Origin: Pontimonas salivibrio
GTDB taxonomy: Bacteria; Actinomycetota; Actinomycetes; Actinomycetales; Microbacteriaceae
Assembly: GCF_002950575.1 (NCBI RefSeq)
Contig: NZ_CP026923.1
Coordinates: forward strand, 558,001-622,000
Direction of reading: 5' to 3'
Length of the DNA: 64,000 nt
The position numbers and the translations under genes are program-made. Positions 7,437 to 15,371 of the stretch are shown piece after piece. The number at the start of each line of letters is the position of its first letter. Positions within the stretch are counted from its first letter, which is position 1. The notes under the pieces are model-generated. The model did no database searches. It was not told the DNA's origin and saw only the letters and a program-made list of their open reading frames with translations.

Positions 7437-8489
7437 ATGGCCGTCATTACTATCCGCCAGCTACTCGATAGCGGCGTTCACTTTGGACACCAGACCAGGC
7501 GCTGGAATCCCAAAGTCAAGCGATTCATCCTCACTGAGCGCAGTGGCATTCACGTCATCGACCTGCAGCAGTCGCTCACCTATATCGACAAGGCCTATGA
7601 CTTTGTCAAAGACACTGTCGCCCACGGCGGAACCGTGTTGTTTGTGGGAACAAAAAAGCAGGCTCAGGAAGCCATTTCCGAGCAGGCTACCCGTGTCGGC
7701 CAGCCCTACGTGAACGAGCGTTGGTTGGGTGGTTTGCTCACCAACTTCCAAACCGTGTCAAAGCGTTTGGGTCGTATGAAAGAACTCGAAGAAGTCAACT
7801 ACGACGACACCACCCAGGGCTTCACCAAAAAAGAACTCCTGATGAAAAAGCGTGAACTCACCAAGCTTCACAAATCACTGGGTGGTATCCGCAACCTCCA
7901 GAAAACCCCCAGTGCGATGTGGGTGGTTGACCCCATTCGCGAGCACCTTGCGATTGACGAAGCCCGCAAGCTTGGAATTCCGGTAATCGGAATTCTCGAC
8001 ACCAACGCGGACCCCGACGACTTCGCCTACCCGATTCCCGGAAACGACGATGCCATTCGCTCGGTCGCACTGTTGACCAAAGTGATTGCCGACGCCGTGG
8101 CTGAGGGGCTCATCGAGCGCCACCAGAAGCCTGAACAAGAAGGCAACGTTTCCGCGGTTGAGCCGTTGGCCGAATGGGAGCGCGAGCTGCTAGAAGCCGG
8201 TCAGGAGTCGACCACAGAAGCTCCTGCTACTGACGCACCTGCTGCTGATGCTCCGGCCGCCGAAAAAGCGGAAACCGACGCCGCCGCCGTGGCAGAAAAG
8301 CCTGCTGCGAAAAAGCCCGCAGCAAAGAAACCTGCCGCGGAAAAGAAGCCTGCTGCGGAGAAAAAGCCGGCCGAAAAGAAACCTGCCGCGGAAAAGAAGC
8401 CTGCTGCGGAAAAGAAGCCTGCGGCTGAGAAGAAGCCTGCTGCTGCGAAAAAGCCTGCGGCAAAGAAGACCGAGACCGAGAAGAAGTAG
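7437..8489 (+). CDS. rpsB: 30S ribosomal protein S2 with long Lys/Ala/Pro tail
   Basis: The first 245 or so residues are a standard S2 ([18 protein letters not shown] at the start, [25 protein letters not shown]), a late-assembling 30S protein at the head-body neck. From about residue 262 the protein runs into a low-complexity tail of roughly 85 residues, first rich in A, D, E and P, then made of KKPAAE-type repeats ending in TETEKK. Usual S2 is 230-290 residues; this one has 350. The ATG at 7437 follows AAGGAG. It opens the rpsB-tsf-pyrH-frr-cdsA series; a structured leader precedes it. The tail may bind rRNA or help assembly, which is inference. Confidence 0.95.
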   Translation: MAVITIRQLLDSGVHFGHQTRRWNPKVKRFILTERSGIHVIDLQQSLTYIDKAYDFVKDTVAHGGTVLFVGTKKQAQEAISEQATRVGQPYVNERWLGGLLTNFQTVSKRLGRMKELEEVNYDDTTQGFTKKELLMKKRELTKLHKSLGGIRNLQKTPSAMWVVDPIREHLAIDEARKLGIPVIGILDTNADPDDFAYPIPGNDDAIRSVALLTKVIADAVAEGLIERHQKPEQEGNVSAVEPLAEWERELLEAGQESTTEAPATDAPAADAPAAEKAETDAAAVAEKPAAKKPAAKKPAAEKKPAAEKKPAEKKPAAEKKPAAEKKPAAEKKPAAAKKPAAKKTETEKK

Positions 8490-8500
8490 AGGAACCACGC

Positions 8501-9328
8501 ATGGCGAATGTCTCCCTAGAAGACGTCAAAAAGCTCCGGGAGCTCTTGGGCACCGGAATGGTTGACACGAAAAATGCCCTCGTCGAAGCCGGCGGGGATC
8601 TCGAAAAAGCGACCGAGCTTCTTCGCCTCAAAGGTGCGAAAGGTAACGCCAAGCGCGCAGACCGCTCCACCAGCGAAGGACTCGTCGCTGCCAAAGACTC
8701 GGGTGGCAACGCCTTCATGATTGAACTGGCATGCGAGACAGACTTCGTCGCAAAAAACGAGAAGTTCATTGCGTTGGCCGACAAGGTTCTGGACGCGGTC
8801 GTCGCGGCTGGAAGTGCCGATGTCGCCTCTGCCCTTGCCGCACCGCTCGAGGGTTCGACGGTGTCGGAAGCGATCGAAGGCGAAGCGGCAATCATCGGTG
8901 AAAAGGTTGAGCTGCGTCGCGTCGCACACCTTGAGGCCGAAAAGTTCGCCATCTACCTACACCGCACCAACAAAGACCTGCCCCCGCAGGTCGGCGTCGT
9001 GGTGGGCTATAGCGGAAGCGATGACGACACGGCCAGAGGAATTGCTCAACACATTTCCTTTGCGGACCCCCAGTACCTCACCCGCGACGAGGTCCCGGCC
9101 GACGCAGTGGAAAAAGAGCGTGCGCTGGTCGAAGAAATTAGCCGATCCGAGGGTAAGCCAGAAGCGGCTTTGCCCAAGATTGTTGAAGGGCGTCTCGGCG
9201 CTTTCTTCAAACAGGTTGCGCTGATGGATCAGGATTACGCCCGCGACAACAAACTGTCGATCGCGCAGGTTGTGGAGCAGGCCGGACTGAGTGTGAGCGG
9301 GTTCGCTCGCTTCCGGGTGGGTTCCTAA
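8501..9328 (+). CDS. tsf: Translation elongation factor Ts
   Basis: EF-Ts recharges EF-Tu by exchanging GDP for GTP. The 275 residues begin with the UBA-like domain ([19 protein letters not shown]), then the core motif [15 protein letters not shown] and the dimer-like core. It lies 11 nt after rpsB with AGGAACC upstream of ATG 8501, so the two are cotranscribed, as almost everywhere in bacteria. Length is normal for the group. Confidence 0.97.
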   Translation: MANVSLEDVKKLRELLGTGMVDTKNALVEAGGDLEKATELLRLKGAKGNAKRADRSTSEGLVAAKDSGGNAFMIELACETDFVAKNEKFIALADKVLDAVVAAGSADVASALAAPLEGSTVSEAIEGEAAIIGEKVELRRVAHLEAEKFAIYLHRTNKDLPPQVGVVVGYSGSDDDTARGIAQHISFADPQYLTRDEVPADAVEKERALVEEISRSEGKPEAALPKIVEGRLGAFFKQVALMDQDYARDNKLSIAQVVEQAGLSVSGFARFRVGS

Positions 9329-9392
9329 CCCACCAACAAGACCGCGAGGCGCTAACCTTCTAGGCGACACCTCGATGACGCAAGGAGGAGCG

Positions 9393-10097
9393 ATGGCGAA
9401 CCGCAGACGCGTCTTGCTCAAACTCTCCGGCGAATCCTTTGGTGGCGGAGCACTCGGAGTAAACCCCGACGTGGTCGCCCAAATCGCCAGAGAGATTGCG
9501 GAAGCAGCGACAGAAGTAGAAATCGCTGTCGTCGTGGGTGGTGGAAACTTTTTCCGCGGAGCTGAACTCAGTCAACGCGGCATGGATCGTCGTCGCGCTG
9601 ACTACATGGGCATGTTGGGCACCGTGATGAACGCTCTGGCGCTCCAAGACTTTTTGGAGCAAGCCGGAGCTCAGGTGCGCGTGCAGTCAGCGATTTCGAT
9701 GACCCAGGTCGCTGAGCCCTACATCCCCCTGCGCGCTGTGCGCCACCTGGAAAAAGGTCGTGTTGTGGTCTTCGGTGCCGGCGCCGGGTTGCCGTATTTT
9801 TCCACCGATACCGTGGCTGCCCAACGTGCACTCGAGATTCTTGCCGACGAAGTCCTCGTCGCCAAAAACGGTGTCGATGGTGTCTATTCTTCTGACCCAA
9901 AAACAAACCCCGATGCCCAAAAATTCGACCGGTTGAGCTACCAGGAAGCCCTGGTCAAAGGACTCAAAGTGGTCGACTCCACGGCCTTTAGTTTGTGCAT
10001 GGACAACAACATGCCCATGCTGGTCTTTGGGATGGAACCGGCAGGCAACGTCACCCGCGCCCTATTAGGTGAGCGCATCGGAACCCTGGTGTCCTAG
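9393..10097 (+). CDS. pyrH: Uridylate kinase (UMP kinase)
   Basis: Hexameric bacterial UMP kinase that makes UDP for RNA, DNA and sugar-nucleotide synthesis. Hallmarks: [10 protein letters not shown] (phosphate loop), [29 protein letters not shown], and GTGNPYFSTD-like [11 protein letters not shown]. An in-frame ATG exists at 9375, but the strong AGGAGG at 9382-9387 lies between it and ATG 9393, so the latter is the start (234 residues). A -10-like TAACCT at 9353-9358 may give an internal promoter. Confidence 0.95.
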   Translation: MANRRRVLLKLSGESFGGGALGVNPDVVAQIAREIAEAATEVEIAVVVGGGNFFRGAELSQRGMDRRRADYMGMLGTVMNALALQDFLEQAGAQVRVQSAISMTQVAEPYIPLRAVRHLEKGRVVVFGAGAGLPYFSTDTVAAQRALEILADEVLVAKNGVDGVYSSDPKTNPDAQKFDRLSYQEALVKGLKVVDSTAFSLCMDNNMPMLVFGMEPAGNVTRALLGERIGTLVS

Positions 10098-10151
10098 CAC
10101 TGGCCACAAAGCAACGCTCGTTACACTCAAAGTCAACACCGGGAGGCTGGA

Positions 10152-10706
10152 ATGATCGAAGACGTACTAACCGAAGCTGGCGAAAAAATGGGCAAGGCAG
10201 TCGACGCCGTCCACAACGATTTTCAGAATGTCCGCACCGGTCGAGCCAACCCGTCGCTCTTTCAAAAAATCATGGTCGAGTATTACGGCACACCGACCCC
10301 GTTGGATCAGCTTGCAGGCCTGCAGGTCCAAGAAGCCCGCACGATGGTTATCACCCCCTATGACAAGTCGGCGGCCAAAGACATCGAAAAAGCAATCGTT
10401 GCGGCGCAACATTTAGGGGCAACACCCCAAAATGACGGGGAAGTCATCCGTGTCACCATGCCGGAGCTCAACGAAGAACGCCGGAAAGAGTACGTGAAGC
10501 TCGCCCATCAGAAGGCTGAAGACGGGCGTGTTTCTGTGCGCAGTGTGCGTCGTAAAGCAAAGGATGACCTTGAGGCCCTCACCTCGGAGGTCGGCGAGGA
10601 CGACGTCTTCCGCGGAGAAAAAGAACTTGAGGCAATGACCAAGGCCCACATCGATCGAATCGATGAGGCGCTGAAGAGAAAAGAAGAAGAACTCCTCGAA
10701 GTGTGA
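10152..10706 (+). CDS. frr: Ribosome recycling factor
   Basis: RRF splits post-termination ribosomes together with EF-G. The 184-residue, mostly helical protein has the family blocks [24 protein letters not shown] and the C-terminal [21 protein letters not shown] at 10141-10146 precedes ATG 10152. A TACACT hexamer about 30 nt upstream could add a promoter between pyrH and frr. cdsA follows after 6 nt. Confidence 0.97.
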   Translation: MIEDVLTEAGEKMGKAVDAVHNDFQNVRTGRANPSLFQKIMVEYYGTPTPLDQLAGLQVQEARTMVITPYDKSAAKDIEKAIVAAQHLGATPQNDGEVIRVTMPELNEERRKEYVKLAHQKAEDGRVSVRSVRRKAKDDLEALTSEVGEDDVFRGEKELEAMTKAHIDRIDEALKRKEEELLEV

Positions 10707-10712
10707 CCTGCG

Positions 10713-11669
10713 GTGACTACAGAATCCCGCCAAGACGACTTACCCCCAGAAAAACCGGGGGAGCGTAGCCCACTCGACAACGTGTTGGGTGGCGTTGAGG
10801 CTCAATATCACGAGTGGGAACACCAGGTTCGCGAAGCCAACGAACGAATTGATCAAGCGGCCGGGCGCCCGCTGTGGCAAGCCATTGCGGTTGGCCTGGC
10901 ACTTGGTGGGGTTTTTCTCGTTGCGTTACTGGTCTCGCCGCTTTTGTTTGGTCTTTTCGCCGGCACACTCCTTGTGTTTGCTGTCGTGGAATTGGTCGGG
11001 GCAATGCGACTGGGTGGGGCCAGGCTGTCGCGAACCCTGCTGTCGCTGGTCTCACTGGGCATCCTCGCCGGCGCCTACTTTTACGGTGGTGACGGCCTCT
11101 TCACCACACTGTTTGCCGGCATTATTTTGATTGCTTCGGGCCGTACTGCGCTCATGGTTCAACCCCGCGCAAGGACCGGTGTGGCGCGGGATATTCAGCA
11201 GGGTTGGTTTGTGCTGATGTATTTGCCCTTCATGGGTTCCGCCGCGGTGGCCCTCAGGCTCTCGGATGGCGGTGCCTGGTGGATTTTCGCAATCATCATC
11301 ATCGTGGTGAGTGTTGATACGTCCGCCTACGCCGTGGGGCGAAGTCTGGGACGCCACAAGCTCGCCCCCACAATCAGCCCCGGAAAAACCTGGGAGGGCT
11401 TCGCCGGCGCCAGCGTGGCAGGAGCCATCGCTGGAGTGGCGACCGGTACGTGGATGATTGATGTGGGCCCGTGGTGGGGTCTAATGATTGGTGGGATTGT
11501 CGTCGTGACCGCGACACTGGGTGACCTGTTGGAGTCGTTCATCAAACGTGAGGTGGGAGTGAAGGACATGTCGAGTGTTCTTCCGGGACACGGTGGGGTG
11601 CTTGACCGTTTGGATTCGGTCTTGCCCTCCCTCGCGATCGGCTATCTGCTTTACCAATTCCTGGGCTAG
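10713..11669 (+). CDS. cdsA: Phosphatidate cytidylyltransferase (CDP-diacylglycerol synthase)
   Basis: This integral membrane enzyme makes CDP-diacylglycerol, the branch point for phospholipids. The 318 residues start with a soluble acidic stretch of about 55 residues, then about eight membrane segments. The CDS signature is intact: SPGKTWEG and the C-terminal KRE-VGVKDMS---PGHGG-LDRLD block with its acidic and His metal ligands. Start is GTG 10713, 6 nt after frr. The pyrH-frr-cdsA order is common to most bacteria. Confidence 0.94.
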   Translation: MTTESRQDDLPPEKPGERSPLDNVLGGVEAQYHEWEHQVREANERIDQAAGRPLWQAIAVGLALGGVFLVALLVSPLLFGLFAGTLLVFAVVELVGAMRLGGARLSRTLLSLVSLGILAGAYFYGGDGLFTTLFAGIILIASGRTALMVQPRARTGVARDIQQGWFVLMYLPFMGSAAVALRLSDGGAWWIFAIIIIVVSVDTSAYAVGRSLGRHKLAPTISPGKTWEGFAGASVAGAIAGVATGTWMIDVGPWWGLMIGGIVVVTATLGDLLESFIKREVGVKDMSSVLPGHGGVLDRLDSVLPSLAIGYLLYQFLG

Positions 11670-11719
11670 GTCCCCTGGTGGCACCCACAATGCGCGAAAA
11701 GGTGTCCCAGGGTGTGTGA

Positions 11720-12304
11720 ATGCGGGCTGTAGGCATCACCAGCCAGCAGAATGGGGGAGTGGATGAGCTGTTTCCAGATGCCCCAAAAGGTCAAGCCGGT
11801 TATGACAAAGGTGAAGTCCGCGATTTCTTGAACCGTGCAAAGCGCGCCTACGAGGGCATCGACGAGGGTATTACCAGCTCAGATATTCGTCAGAAGGTTT
11901 TCACTACCAACTCCAAAGAGGGTTTTGACCCGTACGCCGTCGATCAAGCACTATGGCGATTAGAGGAAGCGTTTGCCTCCAGAGAGCGAGAAGGCGTGAC
12001 TGAAGAAACGGGCGAGGCCGGCTACTACAAACGCATTCGCCAGCAAGCCCAAGAGATTTTGGACCGAGTCGCCAGGCCTCGCACCGAAAAGTTTCGCCGA
12101 GCAAAACCCCTGCGGCCCGGCTACCACCCCGTTGATGTCGATGCGTTCTGCGATCGGCTCGTGCGTTACTTCCAAGGTCAAGAAGCTGTGTCCGTGGCGA
12201 CCGTGCGCAACCAAAAGTTTCGCACTCGCCTAGGTGGGTACGAAGAAAGCCAAGTAGACCGCGTCTTAGATGACACTGTGTCGGTAATCCTCGCCGTCCG
12301 TTAG
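11720..12304 (+). CDS. DivIVA-domain repeat protein
   Basis: A 194-residue cytoplasmic protein with four copies of a G-[YF]-x4-VD/VR-x-[FAV]-L pattern: AGYDKGEVRDFL, EGFDPYAVDQAL, PGYHPVDVDAFC and GGYEESQVDRVL. This is the DivIVA-repeat family found next to cdsA in Microbacteriaceae. DivIVA-type motifs bind curved membrane at poles and septa, so a role in polar growth or division is likely but not shown. The ATG at 11720 is used here; a GTG at 11759 (VDELFPDAPK) fits homologue N-termini about as well. Confidence 0.8.
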   Translation: MRAVGITSQQNGGVDELFPDAPKGQAGYDKGEVRDFLNRAKRAYEGIDEGITSSDIRQKVFTTNSKEGFDPYAVDQALWRLEEAFASREREGVTEETGEAGYYKRIRQQAQEILDRVARPRTEKFRRAKPLRPGYHPVDVDAFCDRLVRYFQGQEAVSVATVRNQKFRTRLGGYEESQVDRVLDDTVSVILAVR

Positions 12305-12322
12305 GTTCCCACCCACCCCGGC

Positions 12323-12328
12323 TACACT
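12323..12328 (+). promoter_or_regulatory. -10 element before transglycosylase-like gene
   Basis: TACACT ends 7 nt before the GTG at 12336, the spacing expected for a leaderless mRNA. Confidence 0.6.
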
Positions 12329-12335
12329 GAGACGA

Positions 12336-12929
12336 GTGTTTACCAGGAATCTGGCCCACCCCGCCAGCCACAGTCGACAGCGCCACTTTGGTGTGCGTGA
12401 CAGGCTGCTGTCGTTTCTTGCGCTGGGTAGCGTGGCAGCTTTTCTTGCCTGGCCACTGGTGAACCCCCATCTGGACCCTGCCAGCGCGTATTTCGCACAC
12501 GGGGAAGAAGTCGGTGACACCCAAGAGTTCACCGTCACCGGAGATGCCGGCCAAATTATCCGCGACGGTTCATGGAGTGTGACTCGTGCCGCGAGTGCCA
12601 CAGCTCCCGCGGTCGGCACTCCTGACCCCGGCAGCGCGCAAGCCATCGCGCGTGAACTGGTGGTGGCGAGAGGCCTGGACGATACCGAATATCGCTGCCT
12701 GCACGCACTCTGGTCGAGGGAGTCAGGGTGGAACCATTTTGCGCAAAACCCCAGTAGCGGTGCCTACGGAATCCCTCAAGCCCTACCGGCAACGAAAATG
12801 GCCAGTGCGGGTGATGATTGGGCGACCAATCCAGAAACCCAAATCCGTTGGGGGCTGGGCTACATTGACGCCCGCTACGGCACCCCTTGTGCCGCGTGGG
12901 AGCACTCTGAAGCAAAGAACTGGTACTGA
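12336..12929 (+). CDS. Membrane-anchored lytic transglycosylase-like protein
   Basis: 197 residues. A basic N-terminus and one hydrophobic segment (about 23-42) form a signal anchor. The C-terminal 95 residues are a lysozyme-like (SLT/aggregation-promoting-factor type) domain: catalytic Glu E129 in WSRESGWN, then GAYGIPQALPATKM and QIRWGLGYIDARYGTPCAAW. Two Cys (121 and 178-ish) may form a disulfide outside the cell. Such proteins cleave peptidoglycan glycan strands during growth. The GTG start is supported by a -10 element 7 nt upstream. Confidence 0.85.
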   Translation: MFTRNLAHPASHSRQRHFGVRDRLLSFLALGSVAAFLAWPLVNPHLDPASAYFAHGEEVGDTQEFTVTGDAGQIIRDGSWSVTRAASATAPAVGTPDPGSAQAIARELVVARGLDDTEYRCLHALWSRESGWNHFAQNPSSGAYGIPQALPATKMASAGDDWATNPETQIRWGLGYIDARYGTPCAAWEHSEAKNWY

Positions 12930-12934
12930 GCCCA

Positions 12935-13222
12935 ATGCCTCGCCGACACCGCCGCGACCGAGATCAGGATGTTGAGGCGCTCGATATTGAGCGGCTTCGC
13001 ACCGGTGTTCGTCGAGTGGAAACAAAACGCGGCACCCGTTACGTGGTGCAACCCATCGGCGAAAAAAATGCGTTGAAGGATTACCGCTGCCCAGGATGCG
13101 ACCAGATCATTCCCCCCGGACAGGCCCACGTGGTGTCCTGGGAAGAAGAATCCCTTCGGGGTTCGCATCGCGCGGTAGAAGAAAGACGGCACTGGCACAA
13201 CCACTGTTGGCGAATTGCCTAA
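12935..13222 (+). CDS. Small zinc-binding-type protein of unknown function
   Basis: A 95-residue basic protein starting PRRHRRDRD. It has a CPGCDQIIPPGQAHVV knuckle and a C-terminal RHWHNHCW, together a plausible Cys2-His/Cys zinc site. Similar actinobacterial genes are sometimes labelled ATP/GTP-binding, but no nucleotide motif is visible. It starts 5 nt after the transglycosylase-like gene and its end overlaps the following hydrolase frame, so it is probably cotranscribed with both. Confidence 0.8.
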   Translation: MPRRHRRDRDQDVEALDIERLRTGVRRVETKRGTRYVVQPIGEKNALKDYRCPGCDQIIPPGQAHVVSWEEESLRGSHRAVEERRHWHNHCWRIA

Positions 13223-13235
13223 CGAGGACATGACG

Positions 13236-13970
13236 ATGACGATGATTCGAAGCTCCACGGTGCTGCCCGCGCGAAGGTCAGACATCTCCTTCCAGACCTC
13301 CGATGGTCTCACCCTGGTCGGTGAGCTCGCCCTCCCCGTAACCGGTACCCCGGCGGCGACTCTGCTGTGGTGTCACCCGCTGCCCACTGCTGGGGGATAC
13401 ATGGACTCTCATGTGATTAGAAAGGCAGCGAACCGCCTGCCCGCCATGGCGGGCATCGCGGTATTGAGGTTCAACTTCCGAGGGGTGTCTTCCCCACGTG
13501 GAACCTCCGAGGGTACTTTTGGTGACGGTGAACAAGAAGGCCTCGACCTTGAGGCCGCATTGCGCTTCCTCGCCGAGTCGGGCCTCCACTCACCGTGGCT
13601 GGTCGGTTGGTCCTTCGGTACCGAAGTAATCCTGAAACACGCTCCAGATAGCGCCTACCCCTTCAGCGGGGCCTTTTTGCTCTCACCGCCTCTTCATCGC
13701 ACCACTGAGTCGGACCTCACCCGCTGGGTGGGACGGCCAGAACCGGTAGTGGCGCTTGTTCCCGAACACGACGATTTTCTTCAACCCGCTGAAGCCACCA
13801 GGCGTTTTGCCGCCATTCCACATGCAGAAGTCATCCCCGCCGCGGGCGCAAAACATCTGTTTGTGGGAGAAAAATACACTCACCTTGCTCTAAGCGAAAT
13901 TGTGGCGAAGGTGGCACCTGACGTCTTGCCCCTCCCCACAGAATGGCCAGAAGGCCAGTCAGAAGCCTAG
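13236..13970 (+). CDS. Alpha/beta hydrolase
   Basis: About 245 residues with an alpha/beta-hydrolase fold: oxyanion region WCHPLPTAGG, FRGVSSPRGTSEG, nucleophile elbow VGWSFGTE (Ser), acid in VPEHDDFLQP and catalytic His in AAGAKHLFVGE. It resembles the KANL3/dienelactone-hydrolase-like group of small cytoplasmic hydrolases; substrate unknown. Starts at 13230, 13236 and 13242 are all ATG; CGAGGA at 13223-13228 best fits 13236. Its TAG stop is shared with the convergent coiled-coil gene (CTAG 13967-13970). Confidence 0.8.
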   Translation: MTMIRSSTVLPARRSDISFQTSDGLTLVGELALPVTGTPAATLLWCHPLPTAGGYMDSHVIRKAANRLPAMAGIAVLRFNFRGVSSPRGTSEGTFGDGEQEGLDLEAALRFLAESGLHSPWLVGWSFGTEVILKHAPDSAYPFSGAFLLSPPLHRTTESDLTRWVGRPEPVVALVPEHDDFLQPAEATRRFAAIPHAEVIPAAGAKHLFVGEKYTHLALSEIVAKVAPDVLPLPTEWPEGQSEA

Positions 13971-15241
13971 GCTTCGGGTGTACTTGGGGGCGCTTCGGCG
14001 TTCTGTGCGGCCTCGTCTACTACCTGCACAACGTTGCGAAGTGTTTCGATGTAACCGGCGATTGTTTCTTTTTCCACCCGAAGTGCGGCGAGTCTCTTCT
14101 CGGCATCAGAGAGCTTCTGGTTCGCCTCCTGCGTGGCCGCGTCGACGAGCGCTTGGGCTTGTGTTTCGGCTTCCTCGATGGTTTCCCTGGCCTGAGTCTG
14201 AGCGGCATCGCGACCCGTGTTGTTCAACTCGGCGATTGACTCCTCCAGCTCACGTTGGGCTTGCCGTATGGCGTCCAACTGGGCGGTGAGCTCTTCGCGT
14301 TGCGTGGTGGCTTCAGTGATGAAACTGTTGTTGAGTTCAACAGCTTTCTGGTGGGCTTCCAGCAGTTCGCGCTCATTTTCCGCTCGACGGGCTTTGAGTT
14401 CCAGATCCAAATCTGAACGAGCCTGCGAGGCTACACGGGCTAAGGCGTCAGCTTGCTTTTCATTGTCGTGTTGAAGTTTGGCGTGAGTGGCAGCAATCTC
14501 TTCTTCCATTTGGGTTTTTGCCAACGCGGCTTCCTCTTGGATTTTTTTCAGAGTCAGTTCGTGGGTCGCCCGTTCGACCGCAATGTCTTTTTGAAGCGCT
14601 GCCGCTTCACTTCTAGCCTGACCCAGTTCGCGTTCGGCCACGCTGCGTTGCTCCGCAATGGCCCGCTCCGCTTCGGCACGCAACGACTCCGATTCGCGTT
14701 TTGCTGAGGCTCGAAGCTGCGCGGTTTCCGTCGTCACAGCGCCCCGGATGGACGCTGCCTCCTCGATGGCCTCGTTTCTCAGGCGTTCGGCTTCCGCTTT
14801 CGCGTCAGCGATAAGTTTTTCGGCCTGCTCCTCCGCCGACTCTCTGCGAGCTTTTGTTGACGCTTCTGTTTCGGAGACAAGCCTCTCGGCTTCTTTTTCG
14901 GCGGCGTCAATAGCTGCTTCGGCCTGTGCTTTCGCCTCCTGGGTCACGCGATCGGCATCGATATCGGCTTGAGCGATGATGCGTGTGGACTGTTCCTCAG
15001 CGATACGCAAGACGGCTTCCAGCCGGCCGCCGAGACCCGCGTAGCTGGGAGTTTGGTTTTCGTGCTGGACGCTGCGTAGCTGCTCTAATTCGGTTCGGGC
15101 TGCCGTGAGGTCTTCGAGTGCTTGAGCGCGATCCTTCGCGGCTTGCATCAATTCATTGCGAAGCTCCGCAAGGGTAGCTTCCACGTCTGCGCGGCGATAG
15201 CCGCGCAACTCCGTAGGGAACTCGCCTTGGTCGATACTCAC
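13967..15241 (-). CDS. DivIVA-like long coiled-coil protein
   Basis: 424 residues, almost entirely coiled coil rich in A, E, Q and R. The N-terminus FPTELRGYRRADVEATL matches the membrane-binding DivIVA/Wag31 start, and long heptads follow (about 25-400), many as EAEAERL-type repeats. Such proteins (Wag31, Scy, FilP-like) organise polar growth in actinobacteria by self-assembly at curved membrane. A GAGGAG ribosome-binding site lies upstream of GTG 15241-15239, and TAGACT (rc of 15276-15281 region) may be its -10. This is too long for the main DivIVA (usually 200-300), so a second, scaffold-type paralogue is more likely. Confidence 0.85.
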   Translation of the reverse strand: MSIDQGEFPTELRGYRRADVEATLAELRNELMQAAKDRAQALEDLTAARTELEQLRSVQHENQTPSYAGLGGRLEAVLRIAEEQSTRIIAQADIDADRVTQEAKAQAEAAIDAAEKEAERLVSETEASTKARRESAEEQAEKLIADAKAEAERLRNEAIEEAASIRGAVTTETAQLRASAKRESESLRAEAERAIAEQRSVAERELGQARSEAAALQKDIAVERATHELTLKKIQEEAALAKTQMEEEIAATHAKLQHDNEKQADALARVASQARSDLDLELKARRAENERELLEAHQKAVELNNSFITEATTQREELTAQLDAIRQAQRELEESIAELNNTGRDAAQTQARETIEEAETQAQALVDAATQEANQKLSDAEKRLAALRVEKETIAGYIETLRNVVQVVDEAAQNAEAPPSTPEA

Positions 15242-15371
15242 CGAAATCTCCTCAGGGGATGAAGGACGAAGCTGAGTCTAGTTGGACTGGTCGCAGGATG
15301 TTCCCAGATGGTCGGTTACCCTGGATGGTTGACCCAGCCCCTTTGGTGGGCTTCCGGGAGAGGAGTGTGCC

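Noticed and set aside
8280-8480. Repeat array in rpsB as CRISPR
   Set aside because: The repeats are coding, of short variable unit and without spacers; they encode KKPAAE.
8190-8498. Minus-strand 102-codon frame rich in Arg, Leu, Phe and Ser
   Set aside because: It is the complement of the repetitive S2 tail; composition follows from the repeats.
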